NCBI GenBank assembly: GCA_014904845.1
Contig: MU119457.1
Location: 1 to 35,658 of the forward strand
From: Acephala macrosclerotiorum
Taxonomy: Eukaryota > Ascomycota > Leotiomycetes > Helotiales > Mollisiaceae
Length of the DNA stretch: 35,658 nucleotides
Direction of reading: 5' to 3'
Shown here: positions 1 through 10,197 of the stretch, piece by piece
How the letters are laid out: every line of letters starts with the position of its first letter
Position numbering within the stretch: the stretch's first letter is position 1
Notes under the pieces: model-generated
Databases searched by the model: none
What the model saw: the letters and a program-made list of their open reading frames with translations, nothing else
Told to the model about the DNA's origin: nothing
Program-made: the position numbers and the translations under genes

Positions 1-56
1 AACCCTAACCCTAACCCTAACCCTAACCCTAACCCTAACCCTAACCCTAACCCTAA
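1..56. repeat. Telomere repeat tract, nine CCCTAA units
   Basis: Two bases (AA) are followed by nine perfect CCCTAA units, which is the C-rich strand of the TTAGGG telomere repeat. The C-rich strand reading 5' to 3' into the window is the orientation expected at the left end of a chromosome. The tract stops sharply at position 57, where unique AT-rich sequence begins. Confidence 0.98.
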
Positions 57-1350
57 GGATTTTTTTATTTAATATAACGCAGAAACTTAAGACGAGCGAT
101 TTAAACAACACGCTATCGACAGTTTAATAGATTAAAATTAAATAGAATCGTTGAATAGTATACTTAAAAACTAGTTTAATTTTTACTCTATTTTCAAGAT
201 TTAATACTTCTATAATCTCATTTATAGTTTGAATCTACTGGGCAATTGACTGGATAATATTTCTGGACAATATTTGATTTGATTTAACCCGCGTAAAATA
301 ATCGTTTTCACGATATATTACGCGATAGTAGTATACTAACAATTGTTTTATAATAGTAAAATACGTAATTAAAATCGATACATTTTTGAAATATCGGAAT
401 TTATTTGTTTTGTTTAAAATCTCAATATAAAATTCGTTCAAAATATTGGTTCGTTATTATATCATTTTCCGGTTTAACGAGATATCGTTGTATAATTAAT
501 ACGTATCTCTCAAAACAATCTCGATTGCAATTAAAACTCGAGCGAGATTAGAATTCTCGGTATTTTTACTACTTATATCAAACTTTTTTCTCGATGGTAA
601 CTTGTACGAATTTCAAATCTTTTTATTTTTTAATGTAATCGTGTAATATAAAAACGTTATCCGTTCGAGTTATAAAACTTTTTTCGACTTAAAATCTTCG
701 AAATCGTAAACGATATTAATTTACTTTTTAATATCTATTTTTACATCTTTATAATTTTTTTTTAATTTTACAAATAATTCTTTTTTTGATTTTATTAATA
801 ATATAAAACTTTCGATTGTTTTTTTAATCCCGCTTTTTTCTTTGTTTATTATTACAAAGTAATTAATACGATTTTTCATAGTGAAATACGTTTACAATTT
901 GCACTCTTTCTACGATTGATTATTCTTATGAGACTTTATTTCGATTTTATAATAAGCAGTTTAATATTCTTTTATCTTGGGAAAACGATAAATACTATAA
1001 TTGTACTACGATTATAAATAATAAACGTTATCATAATTAATTAAATATTTAATCATTTGATACTTGTTTTTCGATCGAGATTTGTATTTTCTTAGTTCGA
1101 TCATACTCCTCAAGTCGTAACTACTAAAAAACTCTACAATCGTTTTAAACTCGTTTCTCAAAAACCGATATAATTGCGTTCGCAAATATCGCTTTTAATT
1201 ACACGCTTTTGAGACGACGCAAAACTTGCAAACATAATAAATAGCAATTCTATAAATCGAATTATATAAAAATATAACGAAAGCGCGTTTAAAAACAAAA
1301 AAATGTTCGTTTAAAAAGGGTTAAAAAAAGTACTCTTTCTACTTTTTCAT
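57..1350 (-). pseudogene. RIP-decayed, telomere-truncated gene with OrsD/TLH-type zinc finger
   Basis: On the minus strand one frame can be followed from an ATG at 1350 down to the telomere at 57, about 430 codons. It contains about sixteen stops; all but one are TAA or TAG, as expected if CAA, CAG and TGG codons were hit by RIP. The piece near 1260-1140 reads VCKFCVVSKAC, then LRTQLYRFLRNEFKTIVEFF, which resembles the C..C...HL...H zinc finger of the OrsD/DUF3505 type. That finger also occurs ahead of RecQ helicases encoded next to fungal telomeres. The last piece before the telomere reads DSVLFKSLVLSFCVIL, and the frame then runs straight into the repeat. The family call rests on motif resemblance from memory and is tentative; the continuous frame is seen directly. 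Confidence 0.55.
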
Positions 1351-1809
1351 CGAAATTTCTTTCACCGAAAAATGTTTTAATTAGCGACGCACGCACTAAT
1401 CAATGCACGAGTATTCGCACTTTTCATTGAAAAAAAGACTTTACATAAGAAATAGTATAATATTTAATTGCAATTTTTGATTTTATATTTTTATATTTTT
1501 ATATTTATTTTATATTTGAAATCTCGAATTTTATTAATTGAATTTGTATATTTTTTTTTTTTTATTAAAAATTTAATTATAAAACAACGATCGTAATAAA
1601 TAATTTTACGATGAACTTTAAATTGATATTTTAACGAAATTAGTATCGCATATATTTGAGTCAATTTATACTCGAATTTGAGCCGCATTCAAACTTATTT
1701 GAACGTAACTCTAACGAACTAGTTTGACTTTCTAATTTGATCCCCCTCGGCAAATCGACGCTAATGCGTTATATGGGAAAATGAACTAGTTTGACCTCAA
1801 ACTCGTTAT
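1351..1809. other. AT-rich intergenic DNA
   Basis: Very AT-rich with no convincing gene. A 13-base element ending in AACTAGTTTGAC is repeated near 1716-1728 and 1783-1795. The AT-rich block ends abruptly near 1740-1800, where normal base composition and the cysteine-rich gene begin. Confidence 0.6.
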
Positions 1810-2571
1810 CTAATTATAGATAGATAGACTTGACATTCCCAGAACCAAACAATAAACGTTACTAGGGTTAGAAACCACATTCGACTCGGATTTCGCTGCT
1901 GTCGGAATCGCTGACACGGTGAGCACTGACACGGAGACGGCGCTTGTCGAGGTAGTTGTGTTTGTAGTCCTCTCTGAGGTAGGTGCATTGCTTGAGGTTA
2001 CCGCAGTCACGACCACCGTCGAGGGCGCTATTTCTGTATAACTTGCATCTTCTTGCGTGGATGTAATCGTCTTCGGGACTACAGAAGAAGACCGGGTCTA
2101 ACTCGCTTTGATCGGTATAGAACTCGCTGAGGAGGCTGGAAGGTAACAAGAGTCGTCGTGCATATTGCAAGTGGAGCCATGAGGACAGTAATAGTTATTC
2201 AATCCACTGGCTCCTGAGCAGAGGACACTTTGTAAAGGCAACTGTATGTCACGAGATATCAGCATAATGTGTACAAGACAGGTTAGAGTTCTTGCAGCGG
2301 GTCCCGTCCCACAGAGTGTGGGATCACTAACGTCGCAACACTGTTCTTGAGAAGTTCCCTGGCCAACGTAGGAAGATATGAGATCGCAGCAGCCTCCAGC
2401 GCAGCAATCAGTTCCAAGAGCACAGCACTTAGAGTAGTCCTTAGCCGTGCATGCGGCATAGATGACTTGACAGTTTGGATTGGTGCAGTCGAATGTCTGG
2501 TCAGGAGGAACGGACTGAGAGCAAACGAGACAGAAATGAAACAGAAGGAGGCCAAGCCAGATTGTAAACAT
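1810..2571 (-). pseudogene. Cysteine-rich secreted protein gene interrupted by one TAG
   Basis: From the ATG at 2571 the product begins MFTIWLGLLLFHFCLVCSQS, a clear signal peptide. A region dense in cysteine follows (CCALGTDCCAGGCC, then QCCDVSDPTLCG and CPHGSTC), resembling small disulfide-rich fungal surface proteins. A TAG at 2098-2100 (codon 158) stops the frame. The same frame then continues for about 95 codons as a Ser/Thr-rich stalk ending in a short hydrophobic tail before TAG at 1810-1812, so the intact product would be about 253 residues, perhaps wall- or GPI-anchored. TAG in place of CAG is a CpA-to-TpA change. The ATG at 2571 was chosen because it begins the signal peptide and lies downstream of a TATA-like box; ATGs farther upstream lie beyond that box. 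A short GT..AG stretch at 2274-2228 would break the frame, so I do not call it an intron. Confidence 0.72.
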
Positions 2572-3435
2572 TTTGACTGCGAGTGTGGTATGTTTAAGGA
2601 GCAGCAGTGTTTCGTCGTGCTGGAAGGATCGATGAAAAGATATGAAACGCGACAGAGTATATATAAATGGGGCCTGGGAGCTCTTTATTTGCACGGCTTC
2701 GCAGTTCATAAGCCCGAATTTGATCAAGCATATCGGTTGGTACCAAGTCTTTGACTCACAATGCTAGTCTCGAACATGTTACCAGGCTGGGTACGAAGTG
2801 CAGGTACATGCTTGTATGCAAATTCAGGACTCCGTATGGTTACATAACGAACGGGACACTTGAGAAGTATGTTCAGCTCGTCTTGGTATGTACTGCAATG
2901 GCGACAGCTTTGTCGTGGGCTTGCGGTGGCGTACCCCTCTCCAACATATCAATCGCGTCACGAGGCTGGAACATTGGGACGAATATAGAAAATTAAGGCG
3001 AAATGTACGGTAGGGATACAGATGCACTTTGCACGAAATTGACATCGAAAATGCACCAATTGAGAAGCCGGAGAGCCAGCCATGAAGAAATTGTGGCACC
3101 CACACTTAGGATGCCCGTTCGAGATCCTGATAACGATTCCAGGGGACGAAGAATGAGCTCAGATAGAAATCAGATGTTGAGATGAAGATTTGAAAGCGTA
3201 CTTGGGAGCTTTTGCTGGTTCTTCAAAGATGTCGTTGATATGGATGAAAAGTTGAAGAGACGGTGTCACCTAGGTTGCCTCCCTGTCAGCCACTAAACTT
3301 ATAGCGTGTTTGGGCGTCTTAGCGAGCCCAGCTCTTCGCAATTTCAAACTTTTCTAGCGACAACATCATCAACAAAAGTCATCGAAAGCCGCACTCATCG
3401 ATTGAATATCATGGCCTCATGTTGACACCCTTGCG
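2572..3435. other. Divergent intergenic region
   Basis: This spans the space between the minus-strand cysteine-rich gene and the plus-strand JmjC gene. Apart from the TATA-like box I see no gene here. Open frames on both strands are short and lack recognisable motifs. Confidence 0.6.
2654..2668 (-). promoter_or_regulatory. TATA-like box of the cysteine-rich gene
   Basis: The minus strand reads CATTTATATATACTC about 85 bases upstream of the ATG at 2571, a plausible distance for a fungal TATA box. It helps decide the start codon. Confidence 0.5.
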
Positions 3436-5043
3436 ATGACAGTTCAGAATGTCCGCTCCTATTTATCTTCTGCACCGGAGTCACAGCCGCTTACCAACAT
3501 GGAGGCAACGGAAGTGTCGCAAATTGGCTTGCGTTTGCCCATGAGAAACGCCGCATCGACCTCATCACACCAGGAATTGATCAATATCGCTATTCAACGA
3601 GCTTCAGATACTCGCCAAGAATTGGAACTACTGTTTGATGATACGGAGTCAAACATGATTCCAGCGTTGCCCCTTCAGACGCTGTTAGAATGTGGCAAAC
3701 CAGTCATCAAGCTTCTCGTTCAAGTTGCAGGAATAATTCAAAGTTGCAAAGGCGATTTTTATCTTGTCATCGCGCGACTGGAAGATCTGATCGCTTTGGC
3801 AACAGAGAAGTTATACGCGTTTCCTTTCAAAGATGTTCCAGCCTGTTGGAGAGCTCTTTTCAGGGAAGCAAGTGTGCTGAAAGTTTCAGCATTGTCCGTC
3901 AAAGCCGTCTGGATACAAAACAGCGCGGAACAGAAAGCTTCTCATGCCTGTTTGAGCGAAAGCGAGCTCGACGAGATTGTCAAAACCATTGACATGGCGC
4001 TCATCATGGCGGGACCTCCTTCGTCAGATGCTGGACAAGCAGAAATTTCAACACTCTTCAGACTTTTGCAGGATATTAATGATGCTTCTCACCATCTTGG
4101 GGAGCCAGCAGCCAAAAGACAAAAACTCAGTTCTGATTCCAGGGCCTACCAAGATACTTTCCCCAAAACCACCGTGTTCACTCCACCCATATCGAGACCT
4201 CTTCCTCGTATAACCGCACCATCATTCGATCAATTCGAGAAGCACATGTTTCACCCCCAGAACACGGATCTCGGACCAGAACCTCTCATTCTCGCAGGAA
4301 CCCTGGACCATTGGCCTGCACGCAACGAGCGATCGTGGAATAGACCTTCCTACCTCATGTCGAAGACTATTGGTGGACGACGTCTAGTTCCTATTGAGCT
4401 TGGCCGAAGCTACGTCGATGAGGGATGGGGACAGAAAATCATCTCATTCAGACAATTCATGGAGCAGTACATCCTTCATCGCCATGCTCCGGCAGCGCTC
4501 GCAACTGGTTACCTAGCCCAGCATGATCTTTTCGCTCAGATTCCATCACTCAGACAAGATATTTCCATCCCAGATTACTGCTACACGAGTCCACCTCCAC
4601 CGCATACGTCGTCGCCGTTGGGGGAGAAACATTCCAAGAATCCTCAACTTGATGAGCCGCTGCTCAATGCATGGTTTGGTCCAGCTGGAACGATCAGTCC
4701 TCTCCATGTGGATCCATATCACAACATTCTTACTCAAGTAGTCGGAAAGAAGTACATCAGATTATATGCTCCAAGAGAGAGTCCCAAGTTATATGCAAGG
4801 GGGGTTGAAGATGGAGGGGTTGACATGGTGAACACGAGCGCCCTGGACATTGGTGTTCTTGCTGGCTGGGATGGAACGGAGGATGAGCAGTCAGAGGCTC
4901 ATAAACAATTTCCTCTATTCAGAGATGCCGAATACGTGGATTGTGTGTTGAAAGGAGGAGAATGTCTCTACATTCCCGTGGGATGGTGGCATTACGTTCG
5001 GAGCTTGAGTGTCTCCTTTTCTGTAAGCTTTTGGTGGAATTGA
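3436..5043 (+). CDS. JmjC-domain oxygenase, JMJD5/KDM8-like
   Basis: A 535-residue protein in one uninterrupted exon. The C-terminal half is a cupin/JmjC domain. The metal triad is visible as H424-x-D426 (in GTISPLHVDPYHN) and H519 (in LYIPVGWWHYVRSL), with the C-terminus 16 residues later, ending SVSFWWN as in JMJD5. S421, N430 and K439 sit where the family places 2-oxoglutarate contacts, and Y359-LAQH matches another conserved block. The N-terminal 280 residues are helical and unassigned, as in KDM8 relatives. Known members are Fe(II)/2-oxoglutarate-dependent enzymes described as arginyl hydroxylases or histone-related proteases/demethylases; the substrate here is unknown. A short basic stretch (AAKRQK) near residue 224 could be a nuclear signal. 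The gene is intact, unlike most of its neighbours. Confidence 0.93.
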   Translation: MTVQNVRSYLSSAPESQPLTNMEATEVSQIGLRLPMRNAASTSSHQELINIAIQRASDTRQELELLFDDTESNMIPALPLQTLLECGKPVIKLLVQVAGIIQSCKGDFYLVIARLEDLIALATEKLYAFPFKDVPACWRALFREASVLKVSALSVKAVWIQNSAEQKASHACLSESELDEIVKTIDMALIMAGPPSSDAGQAEISTLFRLLQDINDASHHLGEPAAKRQKLSSDSRAYQDTFPKTTVFTPPISRPLPRITAPSFDQFEKHMFHPQNTDLGPEPLILAGTLDHWPARNERSWNRPSYLMSKTIGGRRLVPIELGRSYVDEGWGQKIISFRQFMEQYILHRHAPAALATGYLAQHDLFAQIPSLRQDISIPDYCYTSPPPPHTSSPLGEKHSKNPQLDEPLLNAWFGPAGTISPLHVDPYHNILTQVVGKKYIRLYAPRESPKLYARGVEDGGVDMVNTSALDIGVLAGWDGTEDEQSEAHKQFPLFRDAEYVDCVLKGGECLYIPVGWWHYVRSLSVSFSVSFWWN

Positions 5044-5564
5044 TCAAGGTCACTTCATCTTTTTCGAGAGAATCCAATTTCCCAAAAATGGTAGGATATT
5101 CCTCTGTCCAGCAAGGAATCACAGAAGCCACAGCACCAAACAGCGGGTAGCACGTGAAGAGCCTTGCCGAAATATCCTTGCAGTGCGAACAGCATCCCTC
5201 ATAAGGTTAGACTCGCGCCCCTCAGCCACGATCAGCACCCCACCCCCGTCAACCCGTTTGTTGGATAACCCTCACTTTTCAGCAGCTTTCAATCATTTTA
5301 ACACAAGGTAAGCACGGCATTGGCTCGACTGTCTCTTGATTCGGGACGACCGTGCAGTGTACAGGGCTGATTCTCGTGCGACATTTCTCTGAGTGACGTA
5401 TGCGCCCTGCCCTAGCTACTTCGCCTCAAAGCCATCTTCTGATGGTGCCGATAACCCCCCAAAAGCTTGTTGACAGACGCGATAAAGCCCACACGACAAC
5501 CGTTGGGGAAATCTGAATCAAAAGGAGTCGAGATTGTTGCATTTGGCGCTCATTACGAGTCACC
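5044..5564. other. Intergenic, upstream of Zn2Cys6 regulator
   Basis: About 520 bases between two plus-strand genes. I see no gene or recognisable regulatory motif in it. Confidence 0.6.
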
Positions 5565-7380
5565 ATGGTGTACTGTGGGAAACCTTCGAAAGGTTGCAAA
5601 ACGTGCAGGGACAAGAAGACTCGAGTAGGTGGCACCTCTTGAACAGACCCAAAGTCATTTCAACGACTATGCCAAGAACCGGGCTGACAAGCTTCAGTGT
5701 GACAAACAAACCCCATCATGCGGTCAATGTATTCGAGCAAATCGTCCTTGCCCGGGGTACAGAAGCCAGACAGATCTCATGTTCCGGAATGAGAGCGACT
5801 CTGTCATCGAAAAAGCGAAAACACGCGGGAAGTCGAAGTCGAAGACAAAATCCCCTCCGAAAGCTGAGACTTTACCTTTCGAATCCACGCAAGAGTTCGA
5901 CGAAATCATCAGTATCAAGACGCTAGAAACCAAAGTTACAGAGATCCCAACATGGGATCTTGCGTCGAATCAAGTCTTGTTTTTCCAGCCGATGCTGTCC
6001 AATCGCACGATGTCCCCATCCCTCAAAGAACGCGGTCTTGCTTACTTCAACACCCTCTCGCCGACTTGGCTTCGCGACGCCACTTTATTGGACAATATCA
6101 GCCAAACGAACGCAGACGATCACCTCCTGGCCAGCATGAGTGCCGTCGGACTAGCCAGCTTCTCAAATTCAGTGCATGCTCCCGAGCTCATGGTACTAGC
6201 GCGCAAAGACTATGTGCATGCACTGCAGTTGACGAACACGGCCTTGCGATCGCCTAAGGAGGCAAAGAAAGACAGCACACTATTTGCTGTCATGATCTTG
6301 GGTATCTATGAAACAATCACTGGCAACAATGAACGATCGTTGGCTGCTTGGACCGAACACATCAACGGCGCAGCGACGCTGGTTAAATTGAGAGGTCGAG
6401 ATCAATTCAAAACGCCAGTAGGGAAGAGCATGTTTATGCAAGTCACGTCGAGTCTTATGTTGAGCTGCGTGCAGCGCACGGTAGCCATGCCCCAACACAT
6501 CTTAGATCTCCGAAACGAAGCAGCAAATTTCGGCGGGGTGGATCCCAACAATCAAGGCTTTCGACTCTCTAGTGTGATTATCGACTTCACAATTTTCCGA
6601 TCCGATGTTCGAGATTGCAAGATTGTCGGTCCGAGGGCGATAATCGAAGCTGCATTGGAGATTGACAGCAGATTCACAGCTGTTTTCGACGATCTTCCCG
6701 AGGATTGGAAATATGAGACGATATACACAGATAAGACCCCACATCTGATATGGAACGGCAGCTGCCATGTCTACAAAGAGAGGTGGATCGGACATATCTA
6801 CAATGGAATGCGCACATGCAGGATTTTGCTCCACGAGATTGTCAGAGACCAGCTACTTGCTGCTTCGACTGCAATGACACCCATATTCTCCACCTCGGAA
6901 ATCATAATGCAAGGCGAAGCCTCGGTGGCCATTATGCTTGAGATGCAGGCTCAAATCTTAGCAAGCATACCCCATACCAACCCATCGTTGAATACCACAT
7001 CGGGTCTTCTAGAAGGGTCTCGGACCTACTTCATTCTCTGGCCTCTCTACCTTGTTGGCGCGATGGACTTGACGACCGAACCAGTTCGAAAATGGGCCAT
7101 TGCTCGACTTAGGCACATTGGAGAAAGTGTTGGGATCAGACAAGCTTTTGTGGTTGCTGATTACTTGGAGAGTAATACACATATCTTGGTTTGGGATACG
7201 AAGCCAAATCCACGACATTGGAAGGACGCTCTGTCGGATGGAGAGCCGGTTTGGGAAGAAGCGTCGCCGGAGTTCAGGGACAGTAGAGGGCAGTGGCGAA
7301 AGAAGGTGATTAGAGATGGTGAAGGCAAGGAACTTTTCCACTACCACGTGCAGGAAGGCGTCATACCAATCTCAACATAA
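5565..7380 (+). CDS. Zn2Cys6 transcription factor (two exons)
   Basis: Exon 1 (5565-5624) encodes 20 residues with the first two zinc cysteines. A 73-base intron (5625-5697) starts GTAGGT, carries GCTGAC and ends TTCAG. Exon 2 (5698-7380) supplies the other four cysteines. The spliced protein has about 580 residues with a perfect C-x2-C-x6-C-x6-C-x2-C-x6-C cluster (C11, C14, C21, C28, C31, C38), which fixes the splice sites. A short basic linker follows (KAKTRGKSKSKTKS). The rest is a helical middle region of the fungal-specific regulator type (DUF3468-like), with blocks such as FAVMILGIYETITGNNERS and AAWTEHINGAATLVKLRGRD. It is probably a nuclear DNA-binding regulator; its targets cannot be read from the window. 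No lesion is visible. Confidence 0.92.
5625..5697 (+). other. Intron inside the zinc cluster
   Basis: GTAGGT donor, GGGCTGACA branch region, TTCAG acceptor. Joining 5624 to 5698 places R20 directly before C21 and gives exact Zn2Cys6 spacing. Confidence 0.9.
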
Positions 7381-8308
7381 GAACTGGCTTGCTCGCATAT
7401 TACAATTGGGAAGCTAAGCCTCGATAATGTTGACTGCATCTCTTTATTGGTCCAATCACCACAAGCTTCGAAACAACTGGACTCCTTCCAATGCAAGGCT
7501 TCACCAAAGGCATAATCTACTCTCCGACAACCCTCGAAGTCTCCAAACTCGGACCGTCTCTCATCAACATGTGCAGCGTCTCGATCGAGAAATCTTCCTG
7601 CGGATGCTGCAAAGCGGGATACCAAAAAAATTTCTGCACCTACGCCTACAACATTATGAGTCTATTCCACTCGATGCTCCTGGCTGGAGTTAGCCTGATG
7701 TTCATTTTCCAATATATGACGAGAAGAGGATTGGGGTTGTGGTTTTGAGTAAGCGAGTCCGAATTGTTGAAGGGTAGAGGGTCATGTGGATTTTGGGAGG
7801 TATGTGTACAAATGACACTTGAGGACTTGGTAGCTCCAAAGTACAAGGTCTCGAGCAGTCATCTTCACAATCCACGACTTCTTTTCGGACACCCGCAATT
7901 TCGTCTCGCCGTTACCTAGTGGGAATGCAGCTTTTATTGGCTGTTGAGTACGAGCCCCTACCGATGCCAAGTGGCAGACCAGTTAGGAACGGGCCGCTCG
8001 ATATAGAACGCGATACCCTCGCATTTACAGGGCACGTGTTTCTGTGATGATGCTGCAAAGTTGGGGGCGGCGAGTGTTGATTGGTAGAAATGGCTGCGGC
8101 GAGGAGTTTCCCCCATGCGATGAGGTTGTGATTTCAACGTGCGCATGTACGTCGATACTACCCCGTCACCACGCCGCACAGACATGGTGAGAGGTATATG
8201 AATCAAGAAAGGAAATTTTGCATCTATTGTTTTATTCTTCTCCTTGATGTGTCCGTTGAATAGCTTTTATTTTCCTTTCCTTCTGTGCCCTTGTGGACTG
8301 CGCGGAAA
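7381..8308. other. Intergenic region with one weak small ORF
   Basis: About 930 bases follow the regulator. A plus-strand ORF at 7491-7748 (85 codons) contains SSCGCCKAGYQKNFC and a hydrophobic stretch SLFHSMLLAGVSLMFIFQ. It has no recognised relative and could be chance or a relic. The remainder shows nothing else. Confidence 0.4.
7491..7748 (+). CDS. Weak candidate: small Cys-containing membrane ORF
   Basis: 85 codons from ATG to TGA. There is a cysteine cluster near residues 28-50 and one predicted membrane segment near residues 55-75. No signal peptide, introns or relatives are recognised. The frame stays open about 20 codons upstream of the ATG to a TGA at 7431. I cannot assign a function and would not be surprised if it is not a gene. 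Confidence 0.22.
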   Translation: MQGFTKGIIYSPTTLEVSKLGPSLINMCSVSIEKSSCGCCKAGYQKNFCTYAYNIMSLFHSMLLAGVSLMFIFQYMTRRGLGLWF

Positions 8309-9062
8309 ATGTCCCACATCGCTCCTTCCTCGAGCTCGAACATTTCTTCAATAACAAGGAAACCGTTACCTCCAGTCTATACACCCATCCCTCGGCCAGT
8401 CAATCGCGCTGTCGATTCACGGGCGGAAAGTCAAAAGGAAGGTAACGCGATTAATGCGAAATGGAGGATAGGATGGAAGACGCCGTTGACAATGGTTGCG
8501 ACCTACGTTCTCGGTATGTGGTTGCTTTCCAGTACACTTCAATACTAACCATGATCCAGCTCTGCTCCTTTCAATCACTCATTTATCGATATTTCTGTTC
8601 CTCAACAACCTCTTGAGAACTACCAACAATCTTGCGTCACCACCGCCTCCACTATTCTTGCGTCGACGTTCGCACTCGGTTTGCAAGCAGCCCTGGGCAT
8701 TGCGTTCGCCCAAAAACTTTGGAATATGCTTCGAAAGTCTGCCCGAAGAGTTCAAATGGTCGAGGACCTCTTCACCTTGCGAAGTACCCTTTTCTGCTGT
8801 TCAAATGGGCTGTTTTGCGAAATGCTCCTGTGCTTTCAATCTTCGTTCTTGCGATTTGGGGACTTCAAGTTGTCGCGAATTTCCCTCCAGGTGCATTGAC
8901 AGTTGTCTTGCAACCTCAAATCACCAACTCAACCGCAACAGCGATAGCGCTCAAGACTGCTGCTGGTGGGGTCAGTACCGACGAAACCATGAACACAGCA
9001 GTCGCCATTATGGACCCAATGCAATATGGCAACGATTTTAGCATCATAGGTTTAGAACATAA

Positions 9063-9111
9063 GTACGTGTGATTCCGACCCGAAAATTTACAAAAATCTA
9101 ACACGATGCAG
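9063..9111 (+). other. Intron in the membrane-protein pseudogene
   Basis: 49 bases: GTACGT donor, ATCTAAC branch region, GCAG acceptor. Splicing joins EHK to LVSRYNIRARRAAVLRS in frame. Confidence 0.8.
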
Positions 9112-9396
9112 GCTAGTCAGCAGATACAATATTAGAGCCCGACGCGCCGCAGTTCTCCGGTCGGCCTCGCATGCTATGATATCCAATTCTATTACCACTT
9201 CACCATCACCATGTAGATTGAACTGCACATATACTCTTGAATTCCCCGGCCCTTATCTTCTCTGCGGCGATCCGCAGACCGCAAACTCTTCGGTTGGCTG
9301 GAATGGAGACTCGTTCCCGACATATATTGGGCTGTGGGTCAATCCAATGAGCGACATCATTAAGCCATACGACTATCAGTACAGTCACCTCCGTTA

Positions 9397-9821
9397 AGTT
9401 CCCGTGATTTGCCGTTTTACCACCAAAAGTTACAGGTAACACTTCAAAGTTTACCCACATCTCCGCCTAATTACTAGATATCTGAGTCGCGAGATCTTTT
9501 AATTAGAGCATTACGCATATTTCTTCTAAGTTTTAATAAAGTGGCAAGTAGATTCCCGGTAAATTTTGGACTAGTAATAAAAGAATTGAGTAAAATGATG
9601 CAATTCGCTAATAAACTCGCTTAAATATTGCATTCTCTGAGTTTAACACTTTACTTCTCTATTAACACGTTAAATGAAATACAATCCGAGGAAGCAATTT
9701 AATTAGAATTGTTCGAAATACTTGGGATTTTAATTTTTGTGTATTTTTAAAAGGTGGTTATTGTAATGCGCAGCGTGGAATAAGGCGAGTTTTGGTGTAA
9801 AAACAGCAAATCACGGGAACT
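9397..9821. mobile_element. 425-bp MITE with ~30-bp inverted ends, TTA duplication
   Basis: The left end reads AGTTCCCGTGATTTGCCG and the right end is its reverse complement with one change. Imperfect matching continues for about 30 bases into ACCAAAA. The flanks are TTA at 9394-9396 and TTA at 9822-9824. A 3-bp TWA target duplication is the hallmark of PIF/Harbinger elements; a TA-duplicating Tc1/mariner-type element is the alternative. The interior is AT-rich with no coding capacity. It sits in an exon of the 8309-11343 gene and brings a stop codon (TAA 9395-9397). Confidence 0.85.
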
Positions 9822-9907
9822 TTATGCTAGTTACTGTACAACCTCACCTACAAACGTCAAGCTGAAGTCACTTCCGTCGCAAATTTCAATATCACAATCC
9901 TGCGTCC

Positions 9908-10197
9908 TAGGCTGCTCGCGAAAAAACCATGGGGGAGAAAACCCCACGCTGCCCCCACCCCATGGGAAGATATGGGTGGAGTTTTTTTTGAAAGTCCCCC
10001 AGGTTCCCCCATGGAGCACCGCTATTGCATAAAACGCATAAAATCCATAAAACCTGCATAATTGACGTATAAATTATAGAATTGTGCAAGTTTTATGCAT
10101 TTGATGCAATATGGGGCTCCTCAAACCACCACGGGGGACCCGTGGGTGGAGGGAATATCTTGAAACCCCACACCATGGGTCCCCCACGAGCAGCCTA
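9908..10197. mobile_element. 290-bp hAT-type MITE with 8-bp target duplication
   Basis: Both ends read TAGGCTGCTCG as perfect 11-bp inverted repeats. The flanks are the 8-bp direct repeat CTGCGTCC at 9900-9907 and 10198-10205. TAGG-type ends plus an 8-bp duplication identify the hAT superfamily. There is no transposase ORF. Removing the element and one duplication joins FNIT to ILRPLAAMPISGHMATETTF in one open frame, confirming insertion into coding DNA. Confidence 0.93.

Noticed and set aside
2228..2274. Possible 47-base intron in the cysteine-rich gene
   Set aside because: Ends fit GT..AG but removal shifts the frame into early stops, while reading through keeps the frame open.
2347..2754. 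135-codon plus-strand ORF
   Set aside because: It lies antisense to the cysteine-rich gene, whose signal peptide and cysteine pattern are far more convincing.
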